Assembly (NCBI GenBank): GCA_965262785.1
Contig: OZ253559.1
Coordinates: 1,736,001-1,800,000 of the forward strand
Reading direction: 5' to 3'
DNA length: 64,000 nt
Source of the DNA: G965218495 sp965262785
GTDB lineage: Bacteria > Bacteroidota > Rhodothermia > Rhodothermales > Bin80
Both the position numbers and the translations under genes were made by a program. Position 1 is the first letter of the stretch. Each line of letters opens with the position of its first letter. The notes beneath the pieces are model-generated. The model had not been told where the DNA came from and did not search any database. It was given only the letters and a program-made list of their open reading frames with translations. Of the stretch, positions 28,197 through 36,555 are shown in pieces.

Positions 28197-29165
28197 ATGA
28201 ACCCCTCACAGCCTGTTTTGGGGAGGGCTGAGGCGCCTTTAGACGCCCAGATCAATCCCTCCGGTGACTCGCGGCGGCTTCTGATGAAGCTCTGCACGCA
28301 CATACTTCAACAATTGACCACCGACTGGCCCATTCCGGCAGCGCAGCAGCAGCCGGCGCCACCGCCCGTAGTGATGAAGGCTTCTGCTGCGGCGCAGGAC
28401 ACAAAGCCGGACTCGGCGCAGTTGAATGAAGCGTGGCAGCTGTTGCATTCGCGCAGTCTGCAAGACGACCCGATCGTTGCGATCTGGCTGCGCGGGCTGT
28501 GCCCACGCGGCGTTAGCATCGTTCTTGGAGCGGGTCTGACCATCACGGGCTATCGCCGCATACTTAGCCTGGTAGCGTGCTACCCTGAGAACGTCTCTGC
28601 TCTTACGTCCTTTGTGCAGTCGCTGTCCGATCGTGGTCTTTCGGCCGCCGACGGGCTGCTCTGTGTGCTGCCCAGCAGTACGGGACTTCAATCGGCGGTG
28701 CGCCAGGTGTTCGGCGCCAAGGTCGCTATACAGCGCTGTCTCAATTCGCTGTTGGATCAAATCACCTGTGGTCTTCCGGAAGACCTTGTTCCTGTGTATC
28801 GCAATCGCCTCCGCCAGGCATGGAATGGGTTCGATGCCCGGGAAGCTGAACGCGCACTCACCCGTATTCACCAGGACTTGACGCGTGTCAATCGGTCCGC
28901 AGCGAAGGTTTTATGGGAGGGCCTGGAGCAATCTCTGACGATTCAACGCACGGGCATGCTGCTCAAGCTCGACCGGGGGCTACGCGTGATGCGCTTCATG
29001 GATGCCATCAGTCGCAGGTTGCAGACCCCGGCCAGCGCCGTTTTCCAGCAACGCGAACAGATGGCACTGGCACTGTTGGAACACGAGGCTCAGCTGCGCC
29101 GTGTGGCCCATGCGGCCTATCTGCCACAACTTCGTGAGAGTCTCATCAACCTTAACGCCGTCTGA
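28197..29165 (+). CDS. Catalytically dead IS256-transposase paralogue
   Basis: 322 residues. After a Pro/Gln/Ala-rich N-terminus the protein aligns without gaps to the core of the transposase encoded next door. Examples are GVSIVLGAGLTITGYRRILS against GMQMIVAMGITTEGEKVVLG, and GLQSAVRQVFGAKVAIQRC against GLRKGISAVFGDAVVFQRC. All three catalytic acidic positions are replaced in this alignment: the first Asp (LLLDGKY) by Arg (IWLRGLC), the second (QVDGSRG) by Pro (VLPSSTG) and the Glu (IIENLN) by Ala. The frame is intact and overlaps the transposase start (TGATG), so it is maintained and probably co-translated. It may be a regulator or structural subunit. Confidence 0.75.
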   Translation: MNPSQPVLGRAEAPLDAQINPSGDSRRLLMKLCTHILQQLTTDWPIPAAQQQPAPPPVVMKASAAAQDTKPDSAQLNEAWQLLHSRSLQDDPIVAIWLRGLCPRGVSIVLGAGLTITGYRRILSLVACYPENVSALTSFVQSLSDRGLSAADGLLCVLPSSTGLQSAVRQVFGAKVAIQRCLNSLLDQITCGLPEDLVPVYRNRLRQAWNGFDAREAERALTRIHQDLTRVNRSAAKVLWEGLEQSLTIQRTGMLLKLDRGLRVMRFMDAISRRLQTPASAVFQQREQMALALLEHEAQLRRVAHAAYLPQLRESLINLNAV

Positions 29166-30478
29166 TGCCCCATACCCCTATGCTGGATCAATCACTCATC
29201 GAGGACTTTCGGGGGCTTGCGCAAAGGAACTTCATCGGCCTGGCCAGCTGCCTTGGATGTCTTGATCATCTTCTTACCAAGATGGCCACATGGGTCATGG
29301 AAGCCGAGGTCCGCTTCATATGCGGCGCACGTGGGAAGCACCATAAGACCGGCTTTCAGCGCTGGGGGGCGAATCCGGGTTCCATCCGCGTCGGTTTGGA
29401 GCGCATTGCGGTCCGCGTTCCGCGCGTGCGGAATGTACGAACCCGAAAGGAGCGTCCTCTGCAAACGTACCGCCTCTTGCGCGAGCGTGGGCTTATGGAC
29501 CGGGAAAGCGTGACACGAGGGTTGCTGTGTGGACTCTCGCGGCGCAATTACAGGCAGGCGGCCCAAGTCTTTACCGATAGTCTGGGGTTGAGCGCCAGCA
29601 GCATTGGCAACGCCTTCATTACGCAGACGGCAGCGCTACTGGAGGCATTTGAGACGCGCCGATTCGATCAGCACACCTTTGCGGCGCTCCTGCTTGATGG
29701 CAAGTATTTGGCTGGTATGCAGATGATCGTAGCGATGGGCATCACGACCGAGGGCGAGAAGGTCGTACTGGGCTTTGCGGAAAGCCGTACCGAGAACAGT
29801 GCGCAGGTGGAGTCGCTGCTGCAGGATCTGTTGCGTCGGGGCTTCACCCATACCGACAAGCTGTTGGTACAGGTGGACGGCAGCCGCGGGCTTCGCAAGG
29901 GAATCAGTGCGGTGTTTGGGGATGCGGTCGTATTCCAGCGCTGCCAATGGCACAAGCGTACCAATGTGACGCGTCACATCAAGAGCGAGCCAGCGGCCAC
30001 GCAAATGAAGCGTCGGCTTCAGGCGGCTTGGGAACTGCCCACGTACGCAGAGGCACGGGCGGCGCTTGGGTCGCTGCATGAAGCGCTGCAGCGGTCGTGC
30101 CCGAAAGCCGCACGCAGTCTGGAGGAGGGTATGGAGGATACGCTGGCGCTTCACCGGTTGGGGGTGCGGAACCAGGCTGTCAGAGACAGTCTGAAGACGA
30201 CAAACATCATCGAGAACCTCAACAGCATTATTGCGAACCGATCACGGAACGTGAAGCGCTGGGGATCATCGGGGATGCGTCAGCGCTGGTGCGGGGCGAT
30301 ATTCATGCAGTACGAGTCGAATCTGAAGCCGATACGCCGGGAGGACATGAAGGAACTGACCCAGGTCCTGAGCACCTCCGGGGGTCAATGGGTTAGTGGG
30401 GATTCGGTCTGCCAGCCCCAGAGGACTGCAAAGGCAACACCTGGCGCTCAATGCCCCAGCGCAGTAGTGCGCTGCTGA
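29165..30478 (+). CDS. IS256-family (mutator-type) transposase
   Basis: A 437-residue DDE transposase. The catalytic residues are in LLLDGKYLAG, VQVDGSRGLR and TNIIENLNSI. The family-typical RCQWHKRTNV helix follows the second Asp, and a basic arginine-rich region precedes the core. The ATG overlaps the stop of the paralogue by one base. With matched ends and intact frame the element looks recently active. Confidence 0.92.
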   Translation: MPHTPMLDQSLIEDFRGLAQRNFIGLASCLGCLDHLLTKMATWVMEAEVRFICGARGKHHKTGFQRWGANPGSIRVGLERIAVRVPRVRNVRTRKERPLQTYRLLRERGLMDRESVTRGLLCGLSRRNYRQAAQVFTDSLGLSASSIGNAFITQTAALLEAFETRRFDQHTFAALLLDGKYLAGMQMIVAMGITTEGEKVVLGFAESRTENSAQVESLLQDLLRRGFTHTDKLLVQVDGSRGLRKGISAVFGDAVVFQRCQWHKRTNVTRHIKSEPAATQMKRRLQAAWELPTYAEARAALGSLHEALQRSCPKAARSLEEGMEDTLALHRLGVRNQAVRDSLKTTNIIENLNSIIANRSRNVKRWGSSGMRQRWCGAIFMQYESNLKPIRREDMKELTQVLSTSGGQWVSGDSVCQPQRTAKATPGAQCPSAVVRC

Positions 30479-30782
30479 CGCTGGCACAACGCAAAACCCG
30501 CAGCTGTCTGGGCGCTCTGAGGCGCTGCACCGTGCCAAGATCGCCGCTTACGCGTGCAATCAGAGGATCCCTGCGGGATATCGTGCCCGGAAAGTCACTC
30601 CACGAGCCTGCCTACGCCCGAAAATCCGCGTGTGAGCACGCAATTGGGCCCACATTGGCATGCACCGTCCCATTTGCACCCACACACTCGACCCGAAGCC
30701 CAATCCATTGCCAAAAGATATCTACTTTGAGGGCCCATCTCGGCAGAAGCTGCCGAAACCCAACTTAAAAATGTGCAATCCC

Positions 30783-30790
30783 ACACTTCC
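30783..30790. repeat. Target duplication, right copy (ACACTTCC)
   Basis: Partner of 28109-28116. It marks the right edge of the IS256-family element inside istB. Confidence 0.92.
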
Positions 30791-31569
30791 TGCTCTCTCT
30801 GGTGCAGCGCGAGTTGGAGGAGCGGCACGCGAACCGCATTGAGCGGTGGCTCCGCGAGTCCCGGCTGCCGCTGGAGAAGACGATGGAGGCCTTCGACAGA
30901 AGTCGCCTGCCGTCGCGGCTTAATCACCATGTGAGTGTACTATTGGAGGGCGGCTTTCTGGACCGCCACGAGAATGTGTTGGCCTTTGGTCCGCCAGGCT
31001 GTGGCAAGACCCACCTGCTCTGTGCCTTGGGTATCGCACTCATCCATCAGCGCCGGCGCATCCTCTTTCGCCCGTGCAGCCTGCTCGTGCAGGACCTGTT
31101 GGCCGCCAAGCGCTCGCTGACGCTGGATCGCCTGATGAAGCGGCTGCGCAAACACGACGCGCTGATCCTGGACGACATCGGCTACGTGCAGCACAGTCGC
31201 GAAGAGATGGAGGTGCTCTTCACGCTTCTGGCGCAGCTTTACGAGCGGGGCAGCGTGATGCTGACCAGCAATCTGGCGTTCTCCGACTGGGAGCGCATCT
31301 TCAAGGACCCGATGACCACGGCGGCGGCCATAGACCGCCTGGTGCATCACTGTGTGATTCTGGAGATGAATCTGCCCAGCTACCGTCTGGAGGTTTCAAA
31401 GAAGCGTCTGGCGGAAGCGGCGGCTTCATGAGCTGACGGTACCGCCCCGCGGTCACGCGGTGTCCATATTCTTCGTTCACCCGACCAGGTCTCGGTCACC
31501 TGGCGAGGGCCCGTGCCAATCGCGGAGCCTGAAGATCGCAAAGGAAGCCTTTTTCCAAAGAATCATTCC

Positions 31570-31599
31570 CGCGTCTGGGGCCGGCCGGCCCCAGACGCG
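31570..31599. terminator. Perfect 30-base palindrome after istB
   Basis: Fifteen bases (CGCGTCTGGGGCCGG) are followed at once by their exact complement. The RNA would form a very stable hairpin. It lies between the istB end and the right end of the IS21 element. It could be a terminator for the ist genes or shield them from outside transcription, although no clean T-tract follows. Confidence 0.5.
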
Positions 31600-31666
31600 A
31601 GTCCCCCTCTCTACCCTCGAATGACCAATACTTTTAATTGTCGCTGACCGGTAAAGACTATTGACA

Positions 31667-32029
31667 TTCATCACAAGGCATTCCAAGGCAGCTTCGAGCA
31701 CACTGTGGAGCGGCACTTCGTATCACTGCCCGTCGCGCGAGATCCATAACTTGGCCGATCCGTGGCGGACGTCTGGTCTATGACAGACGCCCGATCAATG
31801 ATTGTGTCCCAATGAAGGGCGAATCATGCCAGCACGTTTCCGCCGACGGGCGCGCCCTATGTGCCTATATGAAGTGAGTCAGTTCAATCCATTACGAGAG
31901 GCCGCTGTGAATACACTCCATGCACATTGTCGAGCTACTGGGACGAGGCAGAGCCACTGTTATCAAACCACTCATTAGGTCAGGCTGCGGGGCGACCGGG
32001 CGGCGGCACGTACTACAAACCGATTCACA
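31667..32029. other. Intergenic, nothing recognised
   Basis: Flank between the IS21 end and the beta-propeller lipoprotein stop. Frames are short and unlike known proteins. Confidence 0.5.
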
Positions 32030-33196
32030 CTATTCCAGGATGTCAAAGACTTCAAGGGTAAGCCCATCGGCGCTATTTGTGGCGTATGCTCGTCCCGCGG
32101 CAATGACTTCCAAACTCATGGATGACGGGAGGGTTACCTGACCACGAACTCGGCTTTCTGTGTCCAGAATCAACCAAGAAGAGGTGTCAGCTTTGTAATC
32201 TGCTGGCGTAAGCCTGACCCAGATGCGGCCCTCGTCGTCAACGATAAAGGATGAGTATGCTGGCTTGGCCTTAGGAGTGAAGGGCCGGAGCCTTTGTGCT
32301 GAATCGCTGAACAAACCCTCCAGATGCTCTTCAAGCTCAGCTGACGTCAAGGGAATCGCCTCCAGTTCGTGAGTAATGGAGCCAATGGGCACGCCGCTGG
32401 CTGTTGTCATTGTTACGTCAACAGATGCATTTAAACCAGAGTAAACGTGCCCGCCCGGCCCAAGGTGAATGAACGGTTCGGGTCCAAATGGAATGACTGA
32501 AATCACGAATTCGGAGCCAAGGTCCGCAGCCAGCCAGCTTTTGCCAGGCAGTCGCACCAGTGGGTTCTGAACACGTAGTCCTGCCCAGTCAACGTATTGT
32601 GCGTAGACATAGAGCTCCGTAAGACCTGCGCCGTCTTCAAACCTTGGAGACTCAGACCATGAAATGAGGAATCCCGTGTCTAGTACGCCGACGAGCTGAT
32701 CCGGCCCTAACCCCATCGAGTCTTCTGACACCGTAAAATCATAGGCGAGACTGTGTGCTGTCGGTTCAAAGGCCGAAATGCGAATTTGCGTGTATTGCGC
32801 ACGAGAGTCCGACGCGTAAAGCGTATCGCCAGGGCCGATGCGAATTTGGCTTAGTAACGCGAATTCACTAGGCCCTTTCCCTCTCTGACCAATTTCATCA
32901 ATTAGCTTTCCCTGCGCGGTAAAGGCGTAGATAGTAGAGGCCTGCCTGTCACCGACGTATATCCTCCCGGTGCTATTGACCGCAACCAAACCGTCGATTC
33001 TGCCAAACAGCACTCCGTCCACGCTTGTTTCACTACCTATTGTGAGTGCTGGGACGAGTACTACTTGGGGTATGGATTCTGGATTGGATGCCCTCCCTGA
33101 ATCCTTTGAGCATGCCGCCAACAGCGCGCATAAAAAGATAGCACTGGTAAGCCGGAATAGGCTTTCGGCATTCAGATGACATGGGAACAGTCTCAT
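32030..33196 (-). CDS. 6-bladed beta-propeller lipoprotein
   Basis: The ATG at 33196 gives 388 residues. The signal peptide ends LCALLAAC, so a lipoprotein is predicted. The rest is repeated blade-like units such as SVDGVLFGRIDGLVAVNSTG, RIYVGDRQASTIYAFTAQG, GPSEFALLSQIRIGPGD, SSFIVDDEGRIWVRL and a final LTLEVFDI strand. This is the NHL-like 6-bladed propeller type expanded in Bacteroidota/Rhodothermota, of unknown function and probably surface or periplasmic. Two further propeller fragments lie just upstream, so this was a small tandem family. Confidence 0.8.
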   Translation of the reverse strand: MRLFPCHLNAESLFRLTSAIFLCALLAACSKDSGRASNPESIPQVVLVPALTIGSETSVDGVLFGRIDGLVAVNSTGRIYVGDRQASTIYAFTAQGKLIDEIGQRGKGPSEFALLSQIRIGPGDTLYASDSRAQYTQIRISAFEPTAHSLAYDFTVSEDSMGLGPDQLVGVLDTGFLISWSESPRFEDGAGLTELYVYAQYVDWAGLRVQNPLVRLPGKSWLAADLGSEFVISVIPFGPEPFIHLGPGGHVYSGLNASVDVTMTTASGVPIGSITHELEAIPLTSAELEEHLEGLFSDSAQRLRPFTPKAKPAYSSFIVDDEGRIWVRLTPADYKADTSSWLILDTESRVRGQVTLPSSMSLEVIAAGRAYATNSADGLTLEVFDILE

Positions 33197-33250
33197 GGAT
33201 GAATAGAAAGTCACGGTGTCGGAACGCCTCGTCAGTAATTTGCCGGCCAC

Positions 33251-33536
33251 AATATATTTGCTATAAGAGGAAATGTCTTGCGCCTCAAAAACCGGAAGTG
33301 AACGACCGATAGACCAGCCCTCTGTGCCAACAAAGAGTGAGACAGTTCAACACTTAACTAGTGTAGCCGCGGTGGGGTTCATATAGCGTCTAGGTCCGCC
33401 TCAAATCAATGGCCTGCTTTGAATACAGGCCTTGCCAGCGATCGGAATGATCACACCTATAGAATCAATGCCGGTCAACTCTTTCCCAGCTTGTGGAGGC
33501 CTCACGAGCAGCGAGAGCGTGCGTGGCCTGCGCACG
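33251..33536. other. Intergenic, nothing recognised
   Basis: Separates the intact propeller lipoprotein gene from the propeller fragment. It presumably holds the former's promoter, but no motif is convincing. Confidence 0.4.
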
Positions 33537-33960
33537 CTACGGCGCAACAAACCGATAAACCTCGAGGTAGGGATTGGGCAGCTGGCCCGATTCGTCCAGC
33601 CCCGGCTGTACCACGCGGTATACCAACCCATCCTTTCCGTACTTGAAACGATGTTTTACACCCAATTCCTCCGCAACAAGAAGCCCGTCCTTGGTGAATA
33701 CCTGGTAGCCCCAACCTCTGCCGGAATCTTGGTACTGGATCATTAAGGTCTGGTCAGTGAGTCCAAACATATCAGTCGTAAGCGTGCTGCTCCCGAGCAG
33801 ATTGCCAGCGGCTTGTCTCAAGCCCCCCGACTCTTGATCCGGCAGATCTTTCGAGGCGTCACGGAACCAGGAAGTTCGGTGTGAGATTCTAGCTACGATG
33901 GCGCCGTTTAGCGTCATCTTCAGCACGTGTGTGTATTCTGACGAAAGTGCCAGGGTAATC
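33537..33960 (-). pseudogene. 3' fragment of a beta-propeller protein gene
   Basis: About 140 codons encoding the last blades of a 6-bladed propeller: SEYTHVLKMTLNGAIVARI, WGYQVFTKDGLLVAEELG, DGLVYRVVQPGLDESG and LEVYRFVAP. The 5' side is cut by the end of an IS21-family element; upstream codons come from the IS. No signal peptide remains. Across the IS lies a 5' propeller fragment (36553-37452), but the two appear to overlap in homology, so they may not be halves of one gene. Confidence 0.8.
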
Positions 33961-34047
33961 TGATTTAAAGTTACCACCCTGCAGCCATGTGGACGCGCTG
34001 GGTTAGATGCATGTTTTCGGAGGTTGAATTGAACGAGTTTACGGATT

Positions 34048-34800
34048 TTATTGATGCGTGTGGGCTGGCGTTTTCAGCAGTCGTTTTCGCATCGATTCGC
34101 CTTTGAGTTTGATGCGGTACGCGGGTTGTACGAGCCGGTCGAGGATGGCGTCCGCGAGCGTGGGGTTAGGCATGGTCTCGTGCCAGTGTTCGACCGGCAT
34201 TTGACCGGTAGCGATCGTGGAGCGTTTCTGGATCCGGTCATCGAGAATCTGAAAGAGGCATTCCTGCTGCGCGCTCGTCACACTTTGCAGGCCCCAATCA
34301 TCGAGCACGAGCACATCCAGCCGGGACAGCGTGTGCAGGACTTGCAGATAGCGGCCGCTCGCGCGGGCGAGCGCGAGTTCTTCGAGCAGGCGCGGCAGGC
34401 GGTGGTAGCGGGCCTTGAAGCCTTCCAGGCATGCCTTGTGGGCGAGGGCACAGGCAATGAAGCTCTTGCCCGCACCGGTGGGGCCGGTAATGATCACATT
34501 GAGATGGTGGCGGATCCAGTCGCAACTGGCCAGATCGAGCATCAGCCTTTGATCCAGCCCGCGCGGCGCGCAAAAGTCCAAATCTTCGATGCAGGCCGCC
34601 TGGTGCAAGTGCGCGCGCCGCAATCGAAGCTTCAGGGCTCTGTTTGCGCGGGCACTGGCTTCCCGATCGACCATGAGGCCTATGCGCTCCATGAAGCTCA
34701 GCCGGTCGCTTTCGGGCTGTGCCAACTGGTCACGCAGCGCGTTGGCCATGCCGTAGAAGCGAAGTTGTTCGAGTTTGTCAATAATGGGATGGTGTAGCAT
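34048..34800 (-). CDS. istB: IS21-family helper ATPase IstB
   Basis: A 250-residue AAA+ ATPase from the ATG at 34800 (MLHHPIIDKLEQLRFYGMAN). Walker A GPTGAGKSF, Walker B LDVLVLDDWG and the DnaC-like tail (PTLADAILDRLVQPAYRIKL) are present. It starts four bases after the istA stop. The longer upstream frame is istA sequence read in another frame. Confidence 0.93.
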   Translation of the reverse strand: MLHHPIIDKLEQLRFYGMANALRDQLAQPESDRLSFMERIGLMVDREASARANRALKLRLRRAHLHQAACIEDLDFCAPRGLDQRLMLDLASCDWIRHHLNVIITGPTGAGKSFIACALAHKACLEGFKARYHRLPRLLEELALARASGRYLQVLHTLSRLDVLVLDDWGLQSVTSAQQECLFQILDDRIQKRSTIATGQMPVEHWHETMPNPTLADAILDRLVQPAYRIKLKGESMRKRLLKTPAHTHQ

Positions 34801-34804
34801 AGGC

Positions 34805-36370
34805 TCAGGGCGTTTCAGGTTCAGGGTTGGCAAACAGTGATCCGTCGGCGAAGTAATCTCCGCCGCGAAGGTTTTCATGCAGGATGGCTGGGGGATTGGC
34901 CGCGGGCGCTTCCCGCAGGTCACGCCCGCTCTTAAGCAGGGCAGCGACACTGGGATAGTTGTAGGTGCCGAGCTTTAGTGCAAGGCGACAGGCCGCTTCC
35001 AGGCGCTCCTTCGGATAGGTGTGTTGTAGCCGTACAAGCCCCATGATCGTGCGGTAGCCGTGCTCCGGGCGCTTGCGGTTTGCCAGGATTGCAAAGGCCA
35101 GCGCCGAGGTATCAGGTCCAATCTTGCGGGTCTGGTCCAGGTGGTATTCCTGATCGATAAACTGGCGATGCCCCTTGGGCATGTGATCGTTATGTGTGCT
35201 GCGCTGTCCCCGCTGCCGCAAGCGCGCATGAGCGGCGATGAGCTTTGACTTCAGGAAGCATTCCACCACGTTTTCCGTGATGCAGACATCCACTTTCTTG
35301 CGCGCATAGCGGTAGGGGACGCTGTAGTAGGCGTGGTCCAGCTGTATGTGGTAATCGATATGGACGGTCAGCTTCTTCCAGTCCCTGTAGGTGAACGGCA
35401 CGGCTGGCAGTGCACGCATGGCGGGCAAGTCGCGCTCCACAAAATGACTGCGTCGTGAGCCGGACTTTTTCTGGAAGGGCTTGTCGTTAAGCTCTTCCAG
35501 TAGCGGGGCAATCGCTTTATTGAGCTCCGCAATGCTGAAGAACCGGCGATCGTGGAGCTTCGCCAGAATCCACCCCCCGACCAGCTTCACGGCTTGTTCC
35601 GCTGGGGCCTTGTCCCGAGGTTTTCGAACGCGGGCGGGCAAAATGCTGGTGTCGTAGTAGGTAGCGAAGTCCTGGTAGGTTGGATTGAGCTCTGGATCGT
35701 AGCGGTGCGCCTTCTTGACGGCAGCCTTCAAATTGTCACAGACGATCGCCTTCGGCACAGCGCCGAAGTACGATAAGGCGCGCGCGTGCGCCGTGATCCA
35801 GCTGCACAGCGATTGATCCGGGACGGCTTCCGCATACGTGAAGTTGGAGCAGCCCAGCGTGGCTACGAAGATCTGGGCCTTGGTAGCCTTGCCCGTGACC
35901 GGATGAATGAGGTTTACGGTGGTGCCGGCAAAGTCCACAAACAGCTTGTCGCCCGCCTTGTGCTCCAGGCGCATGACCACCTCCTGAGACGCGCTCCACG
36001 TCTTGTAGAGTGCGCAGAAGTGGCTGTAGCTGTAGCCGTCCGGGAAGGCGGCATGGTACGACTCCCACACCATTCGTAAAGTGACATGCTTCCTGGACAT
36101 TTGCTTGTTAACCGCCTCCCAGTCCGGCTGGTACCGGGCCTTGGCCGCGGACCGGGACTCCGGAAAGAACATCGCTTCCAACACATCGTCGGTGAGCCCG
36201 TCCGGCAGCGGCCAACGCAGTCCCAACACCTCTGCACGGCAGAGGTATTTGCGCACCGTGGCTCGGGCAAGATGCAACGAGTCTCCGATCAGGCGCTTGC
36301 TGTAGCCTTCCCGGTGATAGTAGCGAAGTACGTCTCGGATTTGTCGCATGGAGGTTCGTGCTTGGGGCAT
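34805..36370 (-). CDS. istA: IS21-family transposase IstA
   Basis: 521 residues from the ATG at 36370 (MPQARTSMRQIRDVLRYYHR), which puts the helix-turn-helix at the N-terminus as usual. The catalytic Asp residues are in LFVDFAGTTV and IVCDNLKAAV, and the Glu in KAPAEQAVKLV. The C-terminal domain (HIDYHIQLDHAYYSVPYRYA) is typical. The frame is intact. It differs strongly from the IstA at 26.4 kb. Confidence 0.92.
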   Translation of the reverse strand: MPQARTSMRQIRDVLRYYHREGYSKRLIGDSLHLARATVRKYLCRAEVLGLRWPLPDGLTDDVLEAMFFPESRSAAKARYQPDWEAVNKQMSRKHVTLRMVWESYHAAFPDGYSYSHFCALYKTWSASQEVVMRLEHKAGDKLFVDFAGTTVNLIHPVTGKATKAQIFVATLGCSNFTYAEAVPDQSLCSWITAHARALSYFGAVPKAIVCDNLKAAVKKAHRYDPELNPTYQDFATYYDTSILPARVRKPRDKAPAEQAVKLVGGWILAKLHDRRFFSIAELNKAIAPLLEELNDKPFQKKSGSRRSHFVERDLPAMRALPAVPFTYRDWKKLTVHIDYHIQLDHAYYSVPYRYARKKVDVCITENVVECFLKSKLIAAHARLRQRGQRSTHNDHMPKGHRQFIDQEYHLDQTRKIGPDTSALAFAILANRKRPEHGYRTIMGLVRLQHTYPKERLEAACRLALKLGTYNYPSVAALLKSGRDLREAPAANPPAILHENLRGGDYFADGSLFANPEPETP

Positions 36371-36487
36371 CGTTGTGCGCTCGTTTGGTGGAAAAGCACA
36401 ACGAAAGCCCTCAGGCTTGGCAAAGCTCCAGCGCCCCACAAGACGCCCTGATTCGATAGAACACACCCCGGCAAAATCCGGCCGCCA

Positions 36488-36555
36488 GGGGTGGCACTTT
36501 CAATCAGATTAGGGTGGCACCTTCAATCAGACTGGGGTGGCACTTTCAATCAGAA
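36488..36555. repeat. Three tandem terminal repeats of the second IS21 element
   Basis: Three copies of a 23-base unit, each beginning GGGTGGCAC(T/C)TTCAATCAG, form the right end of the element. The other end has one diverged copy. IS21 members use such multiple end repeats as IstA binding sites. Confidence 0.85.

Larger units (their letters stand above)
28117..30782 (+). mobile_element. Two-gene IS256-family element
   Basis: A 2666-base element with matching inverted ends. The left begins GGGATCGCACAAATTCAAGT and the right, on the complement, GGGATTGCACATTTTTAAGT, with further matches after these. It is flanked by a perfect 8-base duplication. It carries a transposase-like gene lacking catalytic residues (28197) and an intact transposase (29165). 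About 300 bases between the transposase stop and the right end hold no gene. Confidence 0.93.
27978..31431 (+). pseudogene. istB: IstB ATPase gene split by an IS256-family insertion
   Basis: The first 139 bases (27978-28116, MKTLTAAQLKRQLL to YEHF) and the rest (30791-31431) form one gene. Removing the insertion and one copy of the 8-base duplication restores the frame exactly, reading YEHF-LLSLVQRELEERH, for a 259-residue protein. The 3' part keeps the Walker A GPPGCGKTH and the Walker B ALILDDIG. IstB is the AAA+ helper for IS21 target choice, so this copy is inactive unless the 3' part is expressed alone; that part has an ATG at 30802. Confidence 0.93.
26311..31666 (+). mobile_element. IS21-family element, interrupted by an IS256-family element
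   Basis: The ends read TGTTAATA at the left and, on the complement of the right, TGTCAATA. Both are followed by a CCG-TCAGCGACA block with one mismatch, separated from the tip by 7 extra bases on the right. It contains istA and a split istB. No clear target duplication flanks it. Without the IS256 insertion and one copy of its duplication the element would be about 2.7 kb. Confidence 0.75.
33961..36552 (-). mobile_element. IS21-family element (second type)
   Basis: About 2.59 kb with related inverted ends: TGATTTAAAGTTACCACCC on the left and, on the complement of the right, TGATTGAAAGTGCCACCCC. It contains intact istA and istB. No target duplication can be found. It lies between two beta-propeller gene fragments. 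Confidence 0.85.

Noticed and set aside
30802..31431. 3' part of istB as an independent ATPase gene
   Set aside because: It has both Walker motifs, but it lacks the N-terminal helical part and joins the 27978 fragment perfectly once the IS256 element is removed.
26305..31672. GACATT as a target duplication for the first IS21 element
   Set aside because: GACATT occurs at both edges, but using it would cut the conserved TGT-type tip off the right end. The conserved tips argue for 26311 and 31666 as borders.
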